NCBI RefSeq assembly: GCF_024612015.1
Contig: NZ_CP102512.1
Span: forward strand, 8,308,001-8,372,000
Length of the DNA: 64,000 nt
Reading direction: 5' to 3'
Source: Streptomyces sp. CA-210063
GTDB lineage: Bacteria; Actinomycetota; Actinomycetes; Streptomycetales; Streptomycetaceae
A model generated the notes under the pieces. The model saw only the letters and a list, made by a program, of their open reading frames with translations. It ran no database searches and was not told the origin of the DNA. Each line of letters begins with the position of its first letter. The stretch's first letter is position 1. Below are positions 1 through 7,441 of this stretch, one piece after another. A program made the translations under genes and the position numbers.

Positions 1-1
1 C

Positions 2-1105
2 CGTATCGAGCTGGCCCGGATCCTCTTCTCCGACGCCGACACCCTGCTCCTGGACGAGCCGACGAACCACCTCGACGCCGACTCGATCATCTGGCTGCGC
101 GACTACCTCAAGACCTACCGCGGCGGCTTCATCGTGATCTCCCACGACGTCGACCTGGTCGAGACAGTCGTCAACAAGGTGTTCTACCTGGACGCCAACC
201 GCGCCGAGATCGACGTCTACAACATGGGCTGGAAGCTCTACCAGCAGCAGCGCGAGGCCGACGAGAAGCGCCGCAAGCGCGAGCGGCAGAACGCCGAGAA
301 GAAGGCCGCCGCGCTGCACTCGCAGGCCGACAAGATGCGCGCCAAGGCCACCAAGACCGTCGCCGCGCAGAACATGGCCAAGCGCGCCGACCGGCTGCTC
401 GCCGGCCTCGACGCGGTACGGGTCTCCGACAAGGTCGCCAAGCTGCGCTTCCCCGAGCCCGCGCCCTGCGGCAAGACGCCGCTCACCGCCGAGGGCCTGT
501 CGAAGTCGTACGGCTCGCTGGAGATCTTCACCGACGTCGACCTGGCCATCGACAAGGGCTCCCGGGTCGTCATCCTCGGCCTCAACGGCGCCGGCAAGAC
601 GACCCTGCTCCGCCTCCTGGGCGGCGTGGAGAAGCCCGACACCGGCCAGGTGATCGAGGGCCACGGCCTCAAGCTCGGCTACTACGCGCAGGAGCACGAG
701 ACCCTCGACCCGGAGCGCACCGTCCTGGAGAACATGCGCTCCGCCTCCCCCGACCTGGACCTGGTCGAGATCCGCAAGACGCTCGGCTCATTCCTGTTCT
801 CCGGCGACGACGTGGACAAGCCGGCCGGGGTCCTCTCCGGCGGCGAGAAGACCCGTCTCGCGCTCGCGACCCTCGTGGTGTCGTCCGCGAACGTCCTCCT
901 GCTCGACGAGCCGACGAACAACCTCGACCCCGCCAGCCGTGAGGAGATCCTTGGCGCGCTGCGCACCTACAAGGGCGCGGTCGTCCTCGTCACCCACGAC
1001 GAGGGCGCGGTCGAGGCGCTCCAGCCGGAGCGGATCATCCTGCTGCCGGACGGCGTCGAGGACCTGTGGGGCGCGGACTATGCCGACCTCGTCGCGCTCG
1101 CTTGA
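2..1105 (+). CDS. ABC-F family ATP-binding protein, 5' end outside the window
   Basis: Soluble tandem-ABC ATPase of the ABC-F class, which acts on the ribosome (translation factors or antibiotic-target protection) and has no membrane domain. The visible part starts inside the first ABC domain: Walker B LLLDEPTNHLD and switch His (ISHD), then a Lys/Arg/Glu-rich linker (about residues 75-110 of the visible part), then a complete second ABC domain with Walker A GLNGAGKTT, signature LSGGEKTRLALA, Walker B LLLDEPTNNLD and VTHDE. The charged linker and lack of TM segments separate ABC-F from transport ATPases. The frame is open from base 2. Which ABC-F subfamily it belongs to cannot be told from this part. 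Its stop codon lies inside the first unit of the TTGATCA repeat. Confidence 0.95.
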   Translation, partial: RIELARILFSDADTLLLDEPTNHLDADSIIWLRDYLKTYRGGFIVISHDVDLVETVVNKVFYLDANRAEIDVYNMGWKLYQQQREADEKRRKRERQNAEKKAAALHSQADKMRAKATKTVAAQNMAKRADRLLAGLDAVRVSDKVAKLRFPEPAPCGKTPLTAEGLSKSYGSLEIFTDVDLAIDKGSRVVILGLNGAGKTTLLRLLGGVEKPDTGQVIEGHGLKLGYYAQEHETLDPERTVLENMRSASPDLDLVEIRKTLGSFLFSGDDVDKPAGVLSGGEKTRLALATLVVSSANVLLLDEPTNNLDPASREEILGALRTYKGAVVLVTHDEGAVEALQPERIILLPDGVEDLWGADYADLVALA

Positions 1106-1160
1106 TCAGACCGCTTGATCAGACCGCTTGATCAAACAGGTTGATCAAATGGGTTGATCA
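1102..1160. repeat. Five TTGATCA units at exact 13-bp spacing
   Basis: TTGATCA occurs at 1102, 1115, 1128, 1141 and 1154. Each unit contains the palindrome TGATCA, and the units start precisely 13 bp apart. The first unit contains the TGA stop of the ABC-F gene. The first three units are nearly identical over 13 bp (CGCTTGATCAGAC type) and the last two have diverged outside the core. This may be a minisatellite or an array of protein sites. Confidence 0.85.
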
Positions 1161-1481
1161 ACTGCCTATGGATCATTCGGCCCATCCGTGATCCATCATC
1201 TGTGTGAGATCTCCTCGTACCGAGGTGTGTCCTACATCGATTTCACGGCCGAGCCCTTCCTGGCGAAGGGCTCGGCCGTCGCACGTCTCTGACCTGGTAC
1301 TTCGCAGGACAACCCGTTCGGCCGCACGGACGCCGCTGGGCGGAATTACAGATTCCACTCGTGGGGACGCGCTCCTGTCGTCAAAACCTTGTCTCACGGA
1401 CCTTGCCGAATGGGTGGCCATCGCGCCCCGGAGGGGTGATCATGAGGAGAACCAGAGCGCACTTCCCATGAGGAGGACCGG
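1106..1481. other. Intergenic region of 376 bp without a gene
   Basis: It holds the TTGATCA repeat, a 15-bp-stem hairpin at 1245-1279 and, at 1471-1476, the AGGAGG Shine-Dalgarno of the next gene. No conserved reading frame was recognised. The promoter of the HTH gene presumably lies between the hairpin and 1470. Confidence 0.7.
1245..1279. terminator. Strong hairpin, probable terminator after the ABC-F gene
   Basis: Perfect 15-bp inverted repeat (ACGGCCGAGCCCTTC and its complement) with a 5-nt loop. There is no T-run, as is common in Streptomyces terminators. Confidence 0.7.
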
Positions 1482-1703
1482 GTGGCCGAGACTCTGAAGA
1501 AGGGCAGCCGGGTTACCGGCGCCGCGCGCGACAAGCTCGCGGCAGACCTGAAGAAGAAGTACGACTCCGGTGCGAGCATTCGGGCGCTGGCCGAGGAAAC
1601 CGGCCGCTCGTATGGCTTCGTACACCGGATGCTCAGCGAGTCGGGCGTCACGCTTCGAGGGCGTGGCGGGGCGACGCGGGGCAAGAAGGCCGCTTCGGCC
1701 TGA
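1482..1703 (+). CDS. Small helix-turn-helix protein (73 aa)
   Basis: Basic 73-aa protein with a lysine-rich N-terminus (residues 1-30) and a resolvase/HTH_38-like helix-turn-helix at about residues 29-58, seen as SGASIRALAEETGRSYGFVHRML, here quoted in two parts: SGASIRALAEET and GRSYGFVHRML. It ends in a Lys/Arg/Gly tail. Start is GTG with AGGAGG 5 bp upstream. It is flanked by two hairpins, so it is probably monocistronic. It likely binds DNA, but the target is unknown. Comparable short HTH proteins are widespread in streptomycetes; I recall no experimental function. Confidence 0.85.
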   Translation: MAETLKKGSRVTGAARDKLAADLKKKYDSGASIRALAEETGRSYGFVHRMLSESGVTLRGRGGATRGKKAASA

Positions 1704-1733
1704 CGCCGGGCGGCCCATCGGCTTCGACGGTGG

Positions 1734-1765
1734 CCACCCGGTCGGTCGGCTGATCGACCGGGTGG
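1734..1765. terminator. Hairpin between the HTH gene and the crotonase gene
   Basis: Perfect 11-bp stem CCACCCGGTCG/CGACCGGGTGG with a 10-nt loop, 30 bp after the HTH stop. It probably terminates the HTH transcript; it lies 60 bp before the crotonase start, so a leader role cannot be excluded. Confidence 0.6.
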
Positions 1766-1827
1766 TTACTGTGCAGTCACTTAGCATCGCTCCATCGCTC
1801 TGTGACCGCACTCATCGGAGGCGCCCC

Positions 1828-2619
1828 ATGGCTTCGCTCGAACCGCTGCTCGACAAGGACGGCGTACGGCTCACCGTCGACGACGCGATCGCCACGGTGA
1901 CGCTGGCCAATCCGGCCAAGCGCAACGCGCAGAGCCCCGCTCTGTGGCGGGCGCTCACCGAGGCCGGGCGGCTGCTGCCGGGCTCCGTCCGTGTGGTCGT
2001 GCTGCGCGCCGAGGGCAAATCGTTCTCCGCCGGGCTCAACCGGCAGATGTTCACGCCCGAAGGCATCGAGGGGGAGCCGTCGTTCATCGATCTCGCGCGC
2101 CGTGACGACGCCGAGCTCGACTCGACCATCTCCGAGTACCAGGAGGCGTTCACCTGGTGGCGGCGCAGCGACATCGTGTCCATCGCCGCCGTGCAGGGGC
2201 ACGCCGTCGGTGCGGGCTTCCAGCTTGCCCTCGCCTGTGATCTGCGCGTCGTCGCCGACGACGTGCAGTTCGCCATGCTCGAAACCAGCCTCGGGCTCGT
2301 TCCCGACCTCACGGGGACGCATCCGCTGGTGCACCTCGTCGGGTACGGGCGCGCGCTGGAGATCTGCCTCACCGGGCGCTTCGTCCAGGCGGACGAGGCC
2401 CAGCGGATCGGCCTGGCGAACCTCGGCGTGCCTGCGGATCAACTCGACGATGCGGTGCGGGACCTGGCGGCCGCGTTGGTGGCCGCGCCGCGGGATGCCG
2501 TGATCGAGACGAAGGGGCTGTTGCGCGGGGCGCAGGACCGGTCGTACGAGGAGCAGAGGGCGGCGGAGCGGGCTGCGCAGGCTCGGCGGCTGCGGGACCT
2601 CGCGGGGGTGGGGGAGTAG
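1828..2619 (+). CDS. Enoyl-CoA hydratase/isomerase (crotonase) family protein
   Basis: 263-aa crotonase-fold enzyme acting on acyl-CoA thioesters. Visible family features are the N-terminal strand with TLANPAKRNAQS, the first oxyanion-hole segment FSAGLNRQMF and the second, GHAVGAGFQLALACDLRVV. In typical hydratases the catalytic Glu pair follows the second loop; here the segment reads AMLETSLGLVPDLTG, with a Glu (in ETSLG) and an Asp (in PDLTG), so the exact reaction is uncertain. ATG at 1828 is chosen because GGAG lies 7 bp upstream and homology begins there; the frame is open further upstream. It ends in an Arg/Ala-rich helix. It converges with the gene at 2666. Confidence 0.9.
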   Translation: MASLEPLLDKDGVRLTVDDAIATVTLANPAKRNAQSPALWRALTEAGRLLPGSVRVVVLRAEGKSFSAGLNRQMFTPEGIEGEPSFIDLARRDDAELDSTISEYQEAFTWWRRSDIVSIAAVQGHAVGAGFQLALACDLRVVADDVQFAMLETSLGLVPDLTGTHPLVHLVGYGRALEICLTGRFVQADEAQRIGLANLGVPADQLDDAVRDLAAALVAAPRDAVIETKGLLRGAQDRSYEEQRAAERAAQARRLRDLAGVGE

Positions 2620-2657
2620 TCGGCGCAGCCGCGGCCGCTACAAGACAGCCGCTGCAA

Positions 2658-2684
2658 CACGGCCGTTACGAGACGACGGCCGTG
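2658..2684. terminator. Convergent hairpin between the crotonase and the minus-strand gene
   Basis: 9-bp inverted repeat CACGGCCGT/ACGGCCGTG with a 9-nt loop. The right arm overlaps the last codons of the minus-strand gene ending at 2666. Confidence 0.5.
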
Positions 2685-3409
2685 ATGAGTACCGCCACCG
2701 ACGGGTGATCCGGTAGGGCCTCGCTCACCGCCGCCCGTACGTCGCGTGCCACGTCCAGGGCCCGTCTTTCCTCCGTCACCGCCAGTTCCACGCGGACATG
2801 GCGGCGGGGGAGGACGGGCCCTGTGGCGATGTGGATGGCGCGGCCCAGGCCGCCGAGGGCGCCGGTCAGGTGGGCGACGCCGGGGATCGCGAGGGCCGCG
2901 GCGGCCGCGCGGGACTCCTCGTCGTCGCCGGCGGGCGGGGGCGGCGAGGCGGGCGGGGGCTCAGGGGCCGGCGTCGCGGGTTCCTCCTCGTCTTCCAGGA
3001 GGGCCGTCACCCGCAGGTCCACCTCCGTCACCGTCAGACCGAGGCGTTCCGCGGCGATGGTGGACAGGGCCGTGCGGAGGCGGGTCGCCGTCGCCGGGAA
3101 GGGCTCGGCGGTCGGAGCCGCCGAGGCCGCGAAGTCGGCGGTGATGCGGAGCGGGCCGGGTGGGAGGGCGCTCGGGGGTGGGGGTACGGCCGTCTCGTAC
3201 GCGGAGGCATCGGGCGAGGCCTCCGGGGCGGCCAGTGAGATGCGGAGGGGGCCGAGCGCGACCCCGCGCAGGGGCGCTGCCGCGCGGCGCAGTGCCGCTT
3301 CGGCCGCACTCTCCGTGATCCACGCTCCGTCGTGCGCGCCGCCCAGGGGGAGGACGCGGCCGAGCCCGAGCTGCCGTCGTACCGCCGTCGTCCAATCGTC
3401 CGCCGTCAT
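2666..3409 (-). CDS. Conserved actinobacterial hypothetical protein divergent from the Asp23 operon
   Basis: 247-aa Ala/Pro-rich protein. The N-terminal part (1-130) begins MTADDWTTAVRRQLGLGRVLPLGG. A low-complexity Pro/Glu/Asp segment follows at about 145-170 (PEPPPASPPPPAGDDEE). The C-terminus (about 175-247) has an alternating strand/helix pattern (VRVELAVT, DVARDVRAAVSEAL, SVAVLITAVV) that recalls the Asp23/Gls24 fold. In databases such proteins have, as I recall, carried the uninformative name nucleopolyhedrovirus P10 family. ATG at 3409 has GGAG upstream. It is divergent from the Asp23 genes with about 90 bp between starts, suggesting a shared envelope-stress context. Function unknown. 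Confidence 0.75.
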   Translation of the reverse strand: MTADDWTTAVRRQLGLGRVLPLGGAHDGAWITESAAEAALRRAAAPLRGVALGPLRISLAAPEASPDASAYETAVPPPPSALPPGPLRITADFAASAAPTAEPFPATATRLRTALSTIAAERLGLTVTEVDLRVTALLEDEEEPATPAPEPPPASPPPPAGDDEESRAAAAALAIPGVAHLTGALGGLGRAIHIATGPVLPRRHVRVELAVTEERRALDVARDVRAAVSEALPDHPSVAVLITAVVS

Positions 3410-3498
3410 TGCTCCAGCCTGCCGCATCCCCCGGCGCGCGGCGCTGCAACCGCGCTTACTGTGGGTTTGAGGGGGCACGACCGGAAGGGACGTACGGC

Positions 3499-3984
3499 AT
3501 GACTGACATGACGGAGCGGAACCGGACGGAAGGACCCGACACCACCAAGGAGCCGACGCAGGTCGGGCGCAAGCCCACCCGGCGCGGCGGCGGTGATCCG
3601 GCCACCCGGGGGCGTACGACCATCGCCGACGGCGTTGTCGAGAAGATCGCCGGACTCGCCGCGCGGGAAGTGATGGGCGTGCACGCCATGGGCAGCGGGC
3701 TCTCCCGGACCTTCGGGGCCGTGCGGGACCGGGTCCCCGGTGGGACGAGGTCGGTGACCCGGGGTGTGAAGGTCGAGGTCGGCGAGGTGCAGACCGCGCT
3801 GGATCTGGAGATCGTCGTCGACTACGGAGTGTCCATCGGCGATGTGGCCCGTGACGTGCGCGAGAACGTCGTCGCGGCCGTCGAGCGGATGACCGGCCTG
3901 GAGGTCGTCGAGGTCAACATCGCGGTGAGCGATGTGAAGCTGCCGGACGAGGAGGACGAGGAGCAGGAGTCCCGGCTGCAATGA
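3499..3984 (+). CDS. Asp23/Gls24 family envelope stress protein
   Basis: 161-aa protein. After a charged, disordered N-terminus (1-40) comes the Asp23 core: TTIADGVVEKIAGLAAREV, then VKVEVGEVQTALDLEIVVDYG, then DVARDVRENVVAAVERMTG and LEVVEVNIAVSDV. In Firmicutes, Asp23 proteins are membrane-associated and held by AmaP; the same operon here encodes AmaP. An acidic tail (PDEEDEEQE) ends the protein. The first ATG at 3499 is chosen; a second ATG at 3508 is possible. First gene of a five-gene plus-strand run to 5962. Confidence 0.92.
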   Translation: MTDMTERNRTEGPDTTKEPTQVGRKPTRRGGGDPATRGRTTIADGVVEKIAGLAAREVMGVHAMGSGLSRTFGAVRDRVPGGTRSVTRGVKVEVGEVQTALDLEIVVDYGVSIGDVARDVRENVVAAVERMTGLEVVEVNIAVSDVKLPDEEDEEQESRLQ

Positions 3985-4088
3985 GCGGAGCCCGGCTTCG
4001 GCGAAATGCGACGAAATTGACCAAAATGAAAGAAACGACCGAGATGACGGAAATGCGACAGGAGTGTCCGAGCCTCTAGGAGCACCGC
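3985..4088. other. A-rich spacer inside the Asp23 operon
   Basis: A 104-bp gap markedly richer in A than its surroundings, with the word GAAATGCGAC at 4010-ish and again near 4050, and several short ATGA/AAATGA words. No gene seen. It may hold an internal promoter or an RNA-processing site; nothing recognisable. Confidence 0.4.
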
Positions 4089-4274
4089 ATGAGCTTGGCC
4101 GTGATCGGCATGATCGCCGGAATGGCCCTGGGTTTCGCCGGGTACTTCGGCGGATTCGGCGCCTTTCTGCTGGTCGCCGCGCTGGGCGCCGTCGGCTTCG
4201 TCGTCGGCCGGTTCCTGGAGGGCGACCTGGACCTGGGCGACTTCTTCCGCTCGCGTGACGACCGGCGCCGATGA
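4089..4274 (+). CDS. Small membrane protein of the Asp23 operon (61 aa)
   Basis: One long hydrophobic stretch (residues 1-45, possibly two closely spaced helices) rich in Gly and Ala, followed by an acidic then basic tail (LEGDLDLGDFFRSRDDRRR). The size and context match the small DUF2273-like integral membrane proteins that accompany Asp23 genes. Start ATG with AGGAGC upstream. The stop overlaps the next ATG (ATGA at 4271-4274), so translation is probably coupled. Confidence 0.85.
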   Translation: MSLAVIGMIAGMALGFAGYFGGFGAFLLVAALGAVGFVVGRFLEGDLDLGDFFRSRDDRRR

Positions 4275-4645
4275 ACCCCGTGGACAGCGGCCGTCCCAGG
4301 GAGGCGAAGGCCGTCGCGCCCGGTGAGCGCGGGGCGACCACGATCGCCGACCGGGTGGTCGCGAAGATCGCCTCGCAGGCGGCGCGCGAAGCACTGGAGT
4401 CACCGGTGCCGGACTCCGCGCCCCCGCACGCCACCGTCGTCGTGCATCACGAGACGGCGCGCATCCGCGTGAGTCTCGAACTCCCTTACCCCTCGGACAT
4501 CGGTGGCCAATGCGCTGCGGTGCGTCGTCATGTCGCTCAGCGGGTAGGGACGTTGGCGGGAATGCACGTATCGGAGGTGGCCGTCCAAGTGGAACGGCTG
4601 CACCTGGCGTACGCACACGACGCGGCACAGGGGAGGACGCGATGA
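4271..4645 (+). CDS. Second Asp23/Gls24 family protein (124 aa)
   Basis: Shorter Asp23 homologue: ATTIADRVVAKIASQAAREA at about 22-41 matches the first Asp23 gene, then a strand pair (ATVVVHHETARIRVSLELPY) and helix/strand (VRRHVAQRVGTLAGMHVSEVAVQVERL). It lacks the longer N- and C-terminal tails of the first copy. Overlaps both neighbours by 4 bp (ATGA). Two Asp23 paralogues with one AmaP suggest a hetero-oligomeric layer at the membrane; that is inference. Confidence 0.88.
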   Translation: MNPVDSGRPREAKAVAPGERGATTIADRVVAKIASQAAREALESPVPDSAPPHATVVVHHETARIRVSLELPYPSDIGGQCAAVRRHVAQRVGTLAGMHVSEVAVQVERLHLAYAHDAAQGRTR

Positions 4646-5379
4646 GCGAACCCCAGCGCGAAGGCACCACTCAACGACTACCCGTCATCGAGAAGGCCGA
4701 CGAGACGGCCGGTGGGACGGCGGCCGGGACGGCGACCGACCGCGAGCCGGACCAACCGGACCAAGGGGACCAGCCCGGTCAGTCGGCGTCCGCCGCCGCT
4801 TACGATCCGTTGCCCGTCCTCGACGGCGAGGACGGCAGGGAGAAGCGCTTCTGGTCCGCGCGCAGAGTCCCCGCGGGCATCCTCGCGGTGCTGCTCCTCG
4901 CGGGCGCGGGCCTCTTCCTGTACGACGTCGCCGCCGTCCGCGCCGACCGGCCCGGCATGGAGTGGCGCCGTTCACTGGCCAGGGAACTCGCCGAGCGCCC
5001 CCTCGACGACGTCTGGGTGCTAGCCGGCGCAGGCGTCGCCGTACTCCTGGGCCTCTGGCTGCTCCTGCTCGCCGCGACCCCCGGGCTGCGCGACGTCCTG
5101 CCGATGCGGCGCGTCCACCCCCACGTACGGGCCGGACTGCACCGGGGCGCCGCCGCGCTGGCCCTGCGCGACCGGGCCATGGAGGTCTCCGGCGTGCAGT
5201 CCGTACGGGTCCGGGTGGGCCGGAAGAAGGTCGACGTCCGCGCGGTGTCGCACTTCCGGGAACTCGACGACGTACGGGCCGACCTGGACCTCACGCTCGC
5301 CGACGGCATCCGGGGGCTGGGCCTGTCCCGGCCCCCCGCCCTGGCGGTGCACGTACGCCGGCCCGGCCGGAAGGGGTGA
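4642..5379 (+). CDS. DUF6286-like membrane protein of the Asp23 operon
   Basis: 245 aa. Residues 1-70 are hydrophilic, acidic and Gln/Gly-rich (cytosolic linker). Two TM helices follow at about 76-96 (GILAVLLLAGAGLFLYDVAA) and 127-147 (VLAGAGVAVLLGLWLLLLAA). The C-terminal domain (about 165-245; LHRGAAALALRDRAMEV, VRVRVGRKKVDVRAVSHF) has the strand/helix pattern of the Asp23 partner domain also found in AmaP. ATG at 4642 overlaps the previous stop by 4 bp. Confidence 0.82.
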   Translation: MSEPQREGTTQRLPVIEKADETAGGTAAGTATDREPDQPDQGDQPGQSASAAAYDPLPVLDGEDGREKRFWSARRVPAGILAVLLLAGAGLFLYDVAAVRADRPGMEWRRSLARELAERPLDDVWVLAGAGVAVLLGLWLLLLAATPGLRDVLPMRRVHPHVRAGLHRGAAALALRDRAMEVSGVQSVRVRVGRKKVDVRAVSHFRELDDVRADLDLTLADGIRGLGLSRPPALAVHVRRPGRKG

Positions 5380-5383
5380 CGTG

Positions 5384-5962
5384 ATGCTGAGGATCGTCAA
5401 CCGGGTGCTCCTCGGACTGGTCGGGCTCGTCCTGGTCGTGGCCGGCGGCGCCGTCCTCGCCGTCGGACTGGGCGTGGACCCACCCTCCTGGTGGCCGCAC
5501 GACGACCAGAACGATGTGCTGCTCAGCGACACCGAGCGGACCCGATGGCGAGACGCCGGCTGGTGGTGGCCCACCGTCATCGCCGTACTCGCCCTCCTCG
5601 TCCTGCTCGCCCTGTGGTGGCTGACCGCCGTCCTGCGCCGCCACCGGCTCGCCGAGGTGCTCGTCGACACCGGCGACGGCGAGGGCGCACTGCTTCGAGG
5701 GCGCGCGCTGGAGGGCGTACTGACCACCGAGGCCACCCGGTCGGACGGCGTCGAACGCGCCCACGCCCGCCTGACGGGCCGCCGCAGCGCCCCCGAAGCC
5801 CGAGTCCGCCTCCTCCTCCAGCCCCATGTGAACCCGGGCGACGCCCTCCACACCCTGACCACGGAGGCGGTGGCCCACGCCCAGAACTCGGCGGGCCTGG
5901 CGGCACTACCGGCGGAGGTAAGACTGCGGGGAGCCAAACACCGTGCGGAAAGGGTGAGCTGA
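5384..5962 (+). CDS. amaP: Alkaline shock response membrane anchor protein AmaP
   Basis: 192 aa with an N-terminal TM helix (about 5-30, VLLGLVGLVLVVAGGAVLAV), a short extracytoplasmic segment rich in Trp and Asp (PPSWWPHDDQND), a second TM helix (about 60-80, TVIAVLALLVLLALWWLTAV) and a cytosolic domain with an alternating pattern ending in VRLRGAKHRAERV. In Firmicutes AmaP anchors Asp23 oligomers to the membrane. ATG at 5384 has AAGGGG 7 bp upstream; GTG at 5381 is an alternative. Last gene of the operon. Confidence 0.85.
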   Translation: MLRIVNRVLLGLVGLVLVVAGGAVLAVGLGVDPPSWWPHDDQNDVLLSDTERTRWRDAGWWWPTVIAVLALLVLLALWWLTAVLRRHRLAEVLVDTGDGEGALLRGRALEGVLTTEATRSDGVERAHARLTGRRSAPEARVRLLLQPHVNPGDALHTLTTEAVAHAQNSAGLAALPAEVRLRGAKHRAERVS

Positions 5963-5990
5963 CAGCCCAACCGCGCCCTGACTCCCCAAG

Positions 5991-6024
5991 GAGCGCGGGG
6001 CTGTCCCGACATGCGGCTCCGCCG
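5991..6024 (+). repeat. Dispersed intergenic repeat, family A (GCGCGGGGCTGT...CGGCTCCGCC)
   Basis: Core GAGCGCGGGGCTGTCCCGACATGCGGCTCCGCC, in parts GCGCGGGGCTGT and ACATGCGGCTCCGCC. Related copies lie at 35066 and 60980 in this window, all just after a plus-strand gene. Confidence 0.75.
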
Positions 6025-6147
6025 TCCCAGGACCTGCGCCGGTCGGCGGCGATCGGCGCGGAACCAGGACCTCGCCGGGCCCAGCCGCAGAGGGCACCAC
6101 GGGAGTCCACTCCTGGGCCTCGGCGCTCCGCGAGGAGGGCGTCTCCT

Positions 6148-6657
6148 TCACGACTCGGCGTCGTACAGGGCTTCGCCCATCGGTGAGGCATCTCCGGTGA
6201 TGTGTGCGCGGACCGAGGCGAGGTAGTCGTCACGGCTGATGTGTCCATCGCCGTCGGTGTCCAGTGCGGCGAAGGCGCTTTTGATATTGCTGACCGGGTT
6301 CCCCAGCGCCGTACGCAGTGTCGTGAATTCCGGGAGGTCCAGAGCTCCGTCCTTGTCGGTGTCGACGAGGTCGAACAGTGCGCCGAGCACAGGCTCGCAG
6401 ACGGTGTCGAACGCGTCGGCACCGGCCCAGGCCGCGTACTCGTCGAAGGTCACCCCTCCGTCGCCGTCCGCGTCCATCGATGCCCACGCTCGCTCACCGG
6501 CCCCGCGTGCGGCGACGACAAGGGGATCGTCGTGAGTGCGTCCCGTCGCCAGGGTCACACGCTCGGCCCGTGCGAAGTATTCGTCCTTCGAGATGATCCC
6601 GTCTCCGTCGGCATCCAGCATGGCGAAGACGAGTCGCTTGGCGGCGGTTTCGTTCAC
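6148..6657 (-). CDS. Four-EF-hand calcium-binding protein (calerythrin-like)
   Basis: 169-aa soluble protein with four canonical EF-hand loops: DADGDGIISKDE, DADGDGGVTFDE, DTDKDGALDLPE and DTDGDGHISRDD. All have acidic residues at positions 1, 3, 5 and an acidic twelfth residue, so all four could bind Ca2+. The spacing is that of sarcoplasmic-type/calerythrin proteins. Start is GTG at 6657 with AGAAGG upstream; the frame is open further but the sequence there is Arg-rich and non-homologous. Monocistronic; role probably Ca2+ buffering or signalling, inferred. Confidence 0.9.
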   Translation of the reverse strand: MNETAAKRLVFAMLDADGDGIISKDEYFARAERVTLATGRTHDDPLVVAARGAGERAWASMDADGDGGVTFDEYAAWAGADAFDTVCEPVLGALFDLVDTDKDGALDLPEFTTLRTALGNPVSNIKSAFAALDTDGDGHISRDDYLASVRAHITGDASPMGEALYDAES

Positions 6658-6901
6658 TGAGCACCTTCTGTCGAAGTCGATTCGGCGGCGAGAGCTGCGA
6701 TCTCGTCCGGCTGTCCTTACCCGTTGCGCCGGGCGGTACGTCCGCCGGAACGGCTCGCCCCACGATGACGTGGTGCGCGTGGTGCGGATCCCGCGTGCGG
6801 GCGAAAGGTGCGCCGTTGATGCGCTGCGAAGAGCCGGGGTGCGGGGTGGGTGCCCGGGGTAGTCAGCGGGCCGGTGGCGGATCCGGAATCCTGGAGAGTG
6901 C

Positions 6902-7441
6902 ATGGTCAGCAGGCGTGGTGCGGCAGTGGCGTTGAGTTCGCTGGTCCTGGTGGGTTCGTCCCTGGTGTGGGCTCCGGCCGGTCAGGCCGACGCGGTCGGA
7001 CACGGAGGGAGCATCGGATGCGCGGGCGCCAGTGTCAGCACGTACGACCCGCCCCTGACCCTGGTGCCACGCGAGACCCACGTCCGCACGCAGGCCCGGT
7101 ACACATGCACGGTCGGGCCCGGCCGGACGGTATCGGCCACCGGTTTCCTGGAAGGGGTGTCACCGGCGGCGTCCTGTGTCGCCCTGACCAGCTCCCGTCT
7201 CAACGAAACCGTGCGGTACGCCGACGGTGGGCGGTCAGTGATCGGCTACGACAGGAGCACCACTCTCCGCGTCGCCGGTGTTCTCGTCATCAGGTTGTCC
7301 GGCTCGGTCAGCGAGGGCCGTGGTGCGGGTCAGTCGGCGCAGCGGACCGTTGCCGCGCTGCCGGGCCAACTGCCCACGCAGTGCCTCCTGTCCGGTCTCC
7401 GGGGGAGCAACGGCCAGGCGCAGCTGGAGATCCAGCCGTGA
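6902..7441 (+). CDS. Secreted hypothetical protein coupled to the MetE-like gene
   Basis: 179 aa. Clear Sec signal peptide (MVSRRG then hydrophobic AAVALSSLVLVGSSLVWAPA, likely cleavage after GQADA near residue 31). The mature part is beta-rich, with four cysteines that could form two disulfides and no recognised catalytic motif. The stop overlaps the GTG of the next gene by 4 bp, which is odd because that gene encodes a cytosolic-type enzyme. No family recognised. Confidence 0.75.
   Translation: MVSRRGAAVALSSLVLVGSSLVWAPAGQADAVGHGGSIGCAGASVSTYDPPLTLVPRETHVRTQARYTCTVGPGRTVSATGFLEGVSPAASCVALTSSRLNETVRYADGGRSVIGYDRSTTLRVAGVLVIRLSGSVSEGRGAGQSAQRTVAALPGQLPTQCLLSGLRGSNGQAQLEIQP

Noticed and set aside
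1570..1827. Longer start of the crotonase, running into the HTH gene
   Set aside because: The upstream part overlaps the HTH gene and a hairpin; ATG 1828 has its own ribosome-binding site and begins the homology.
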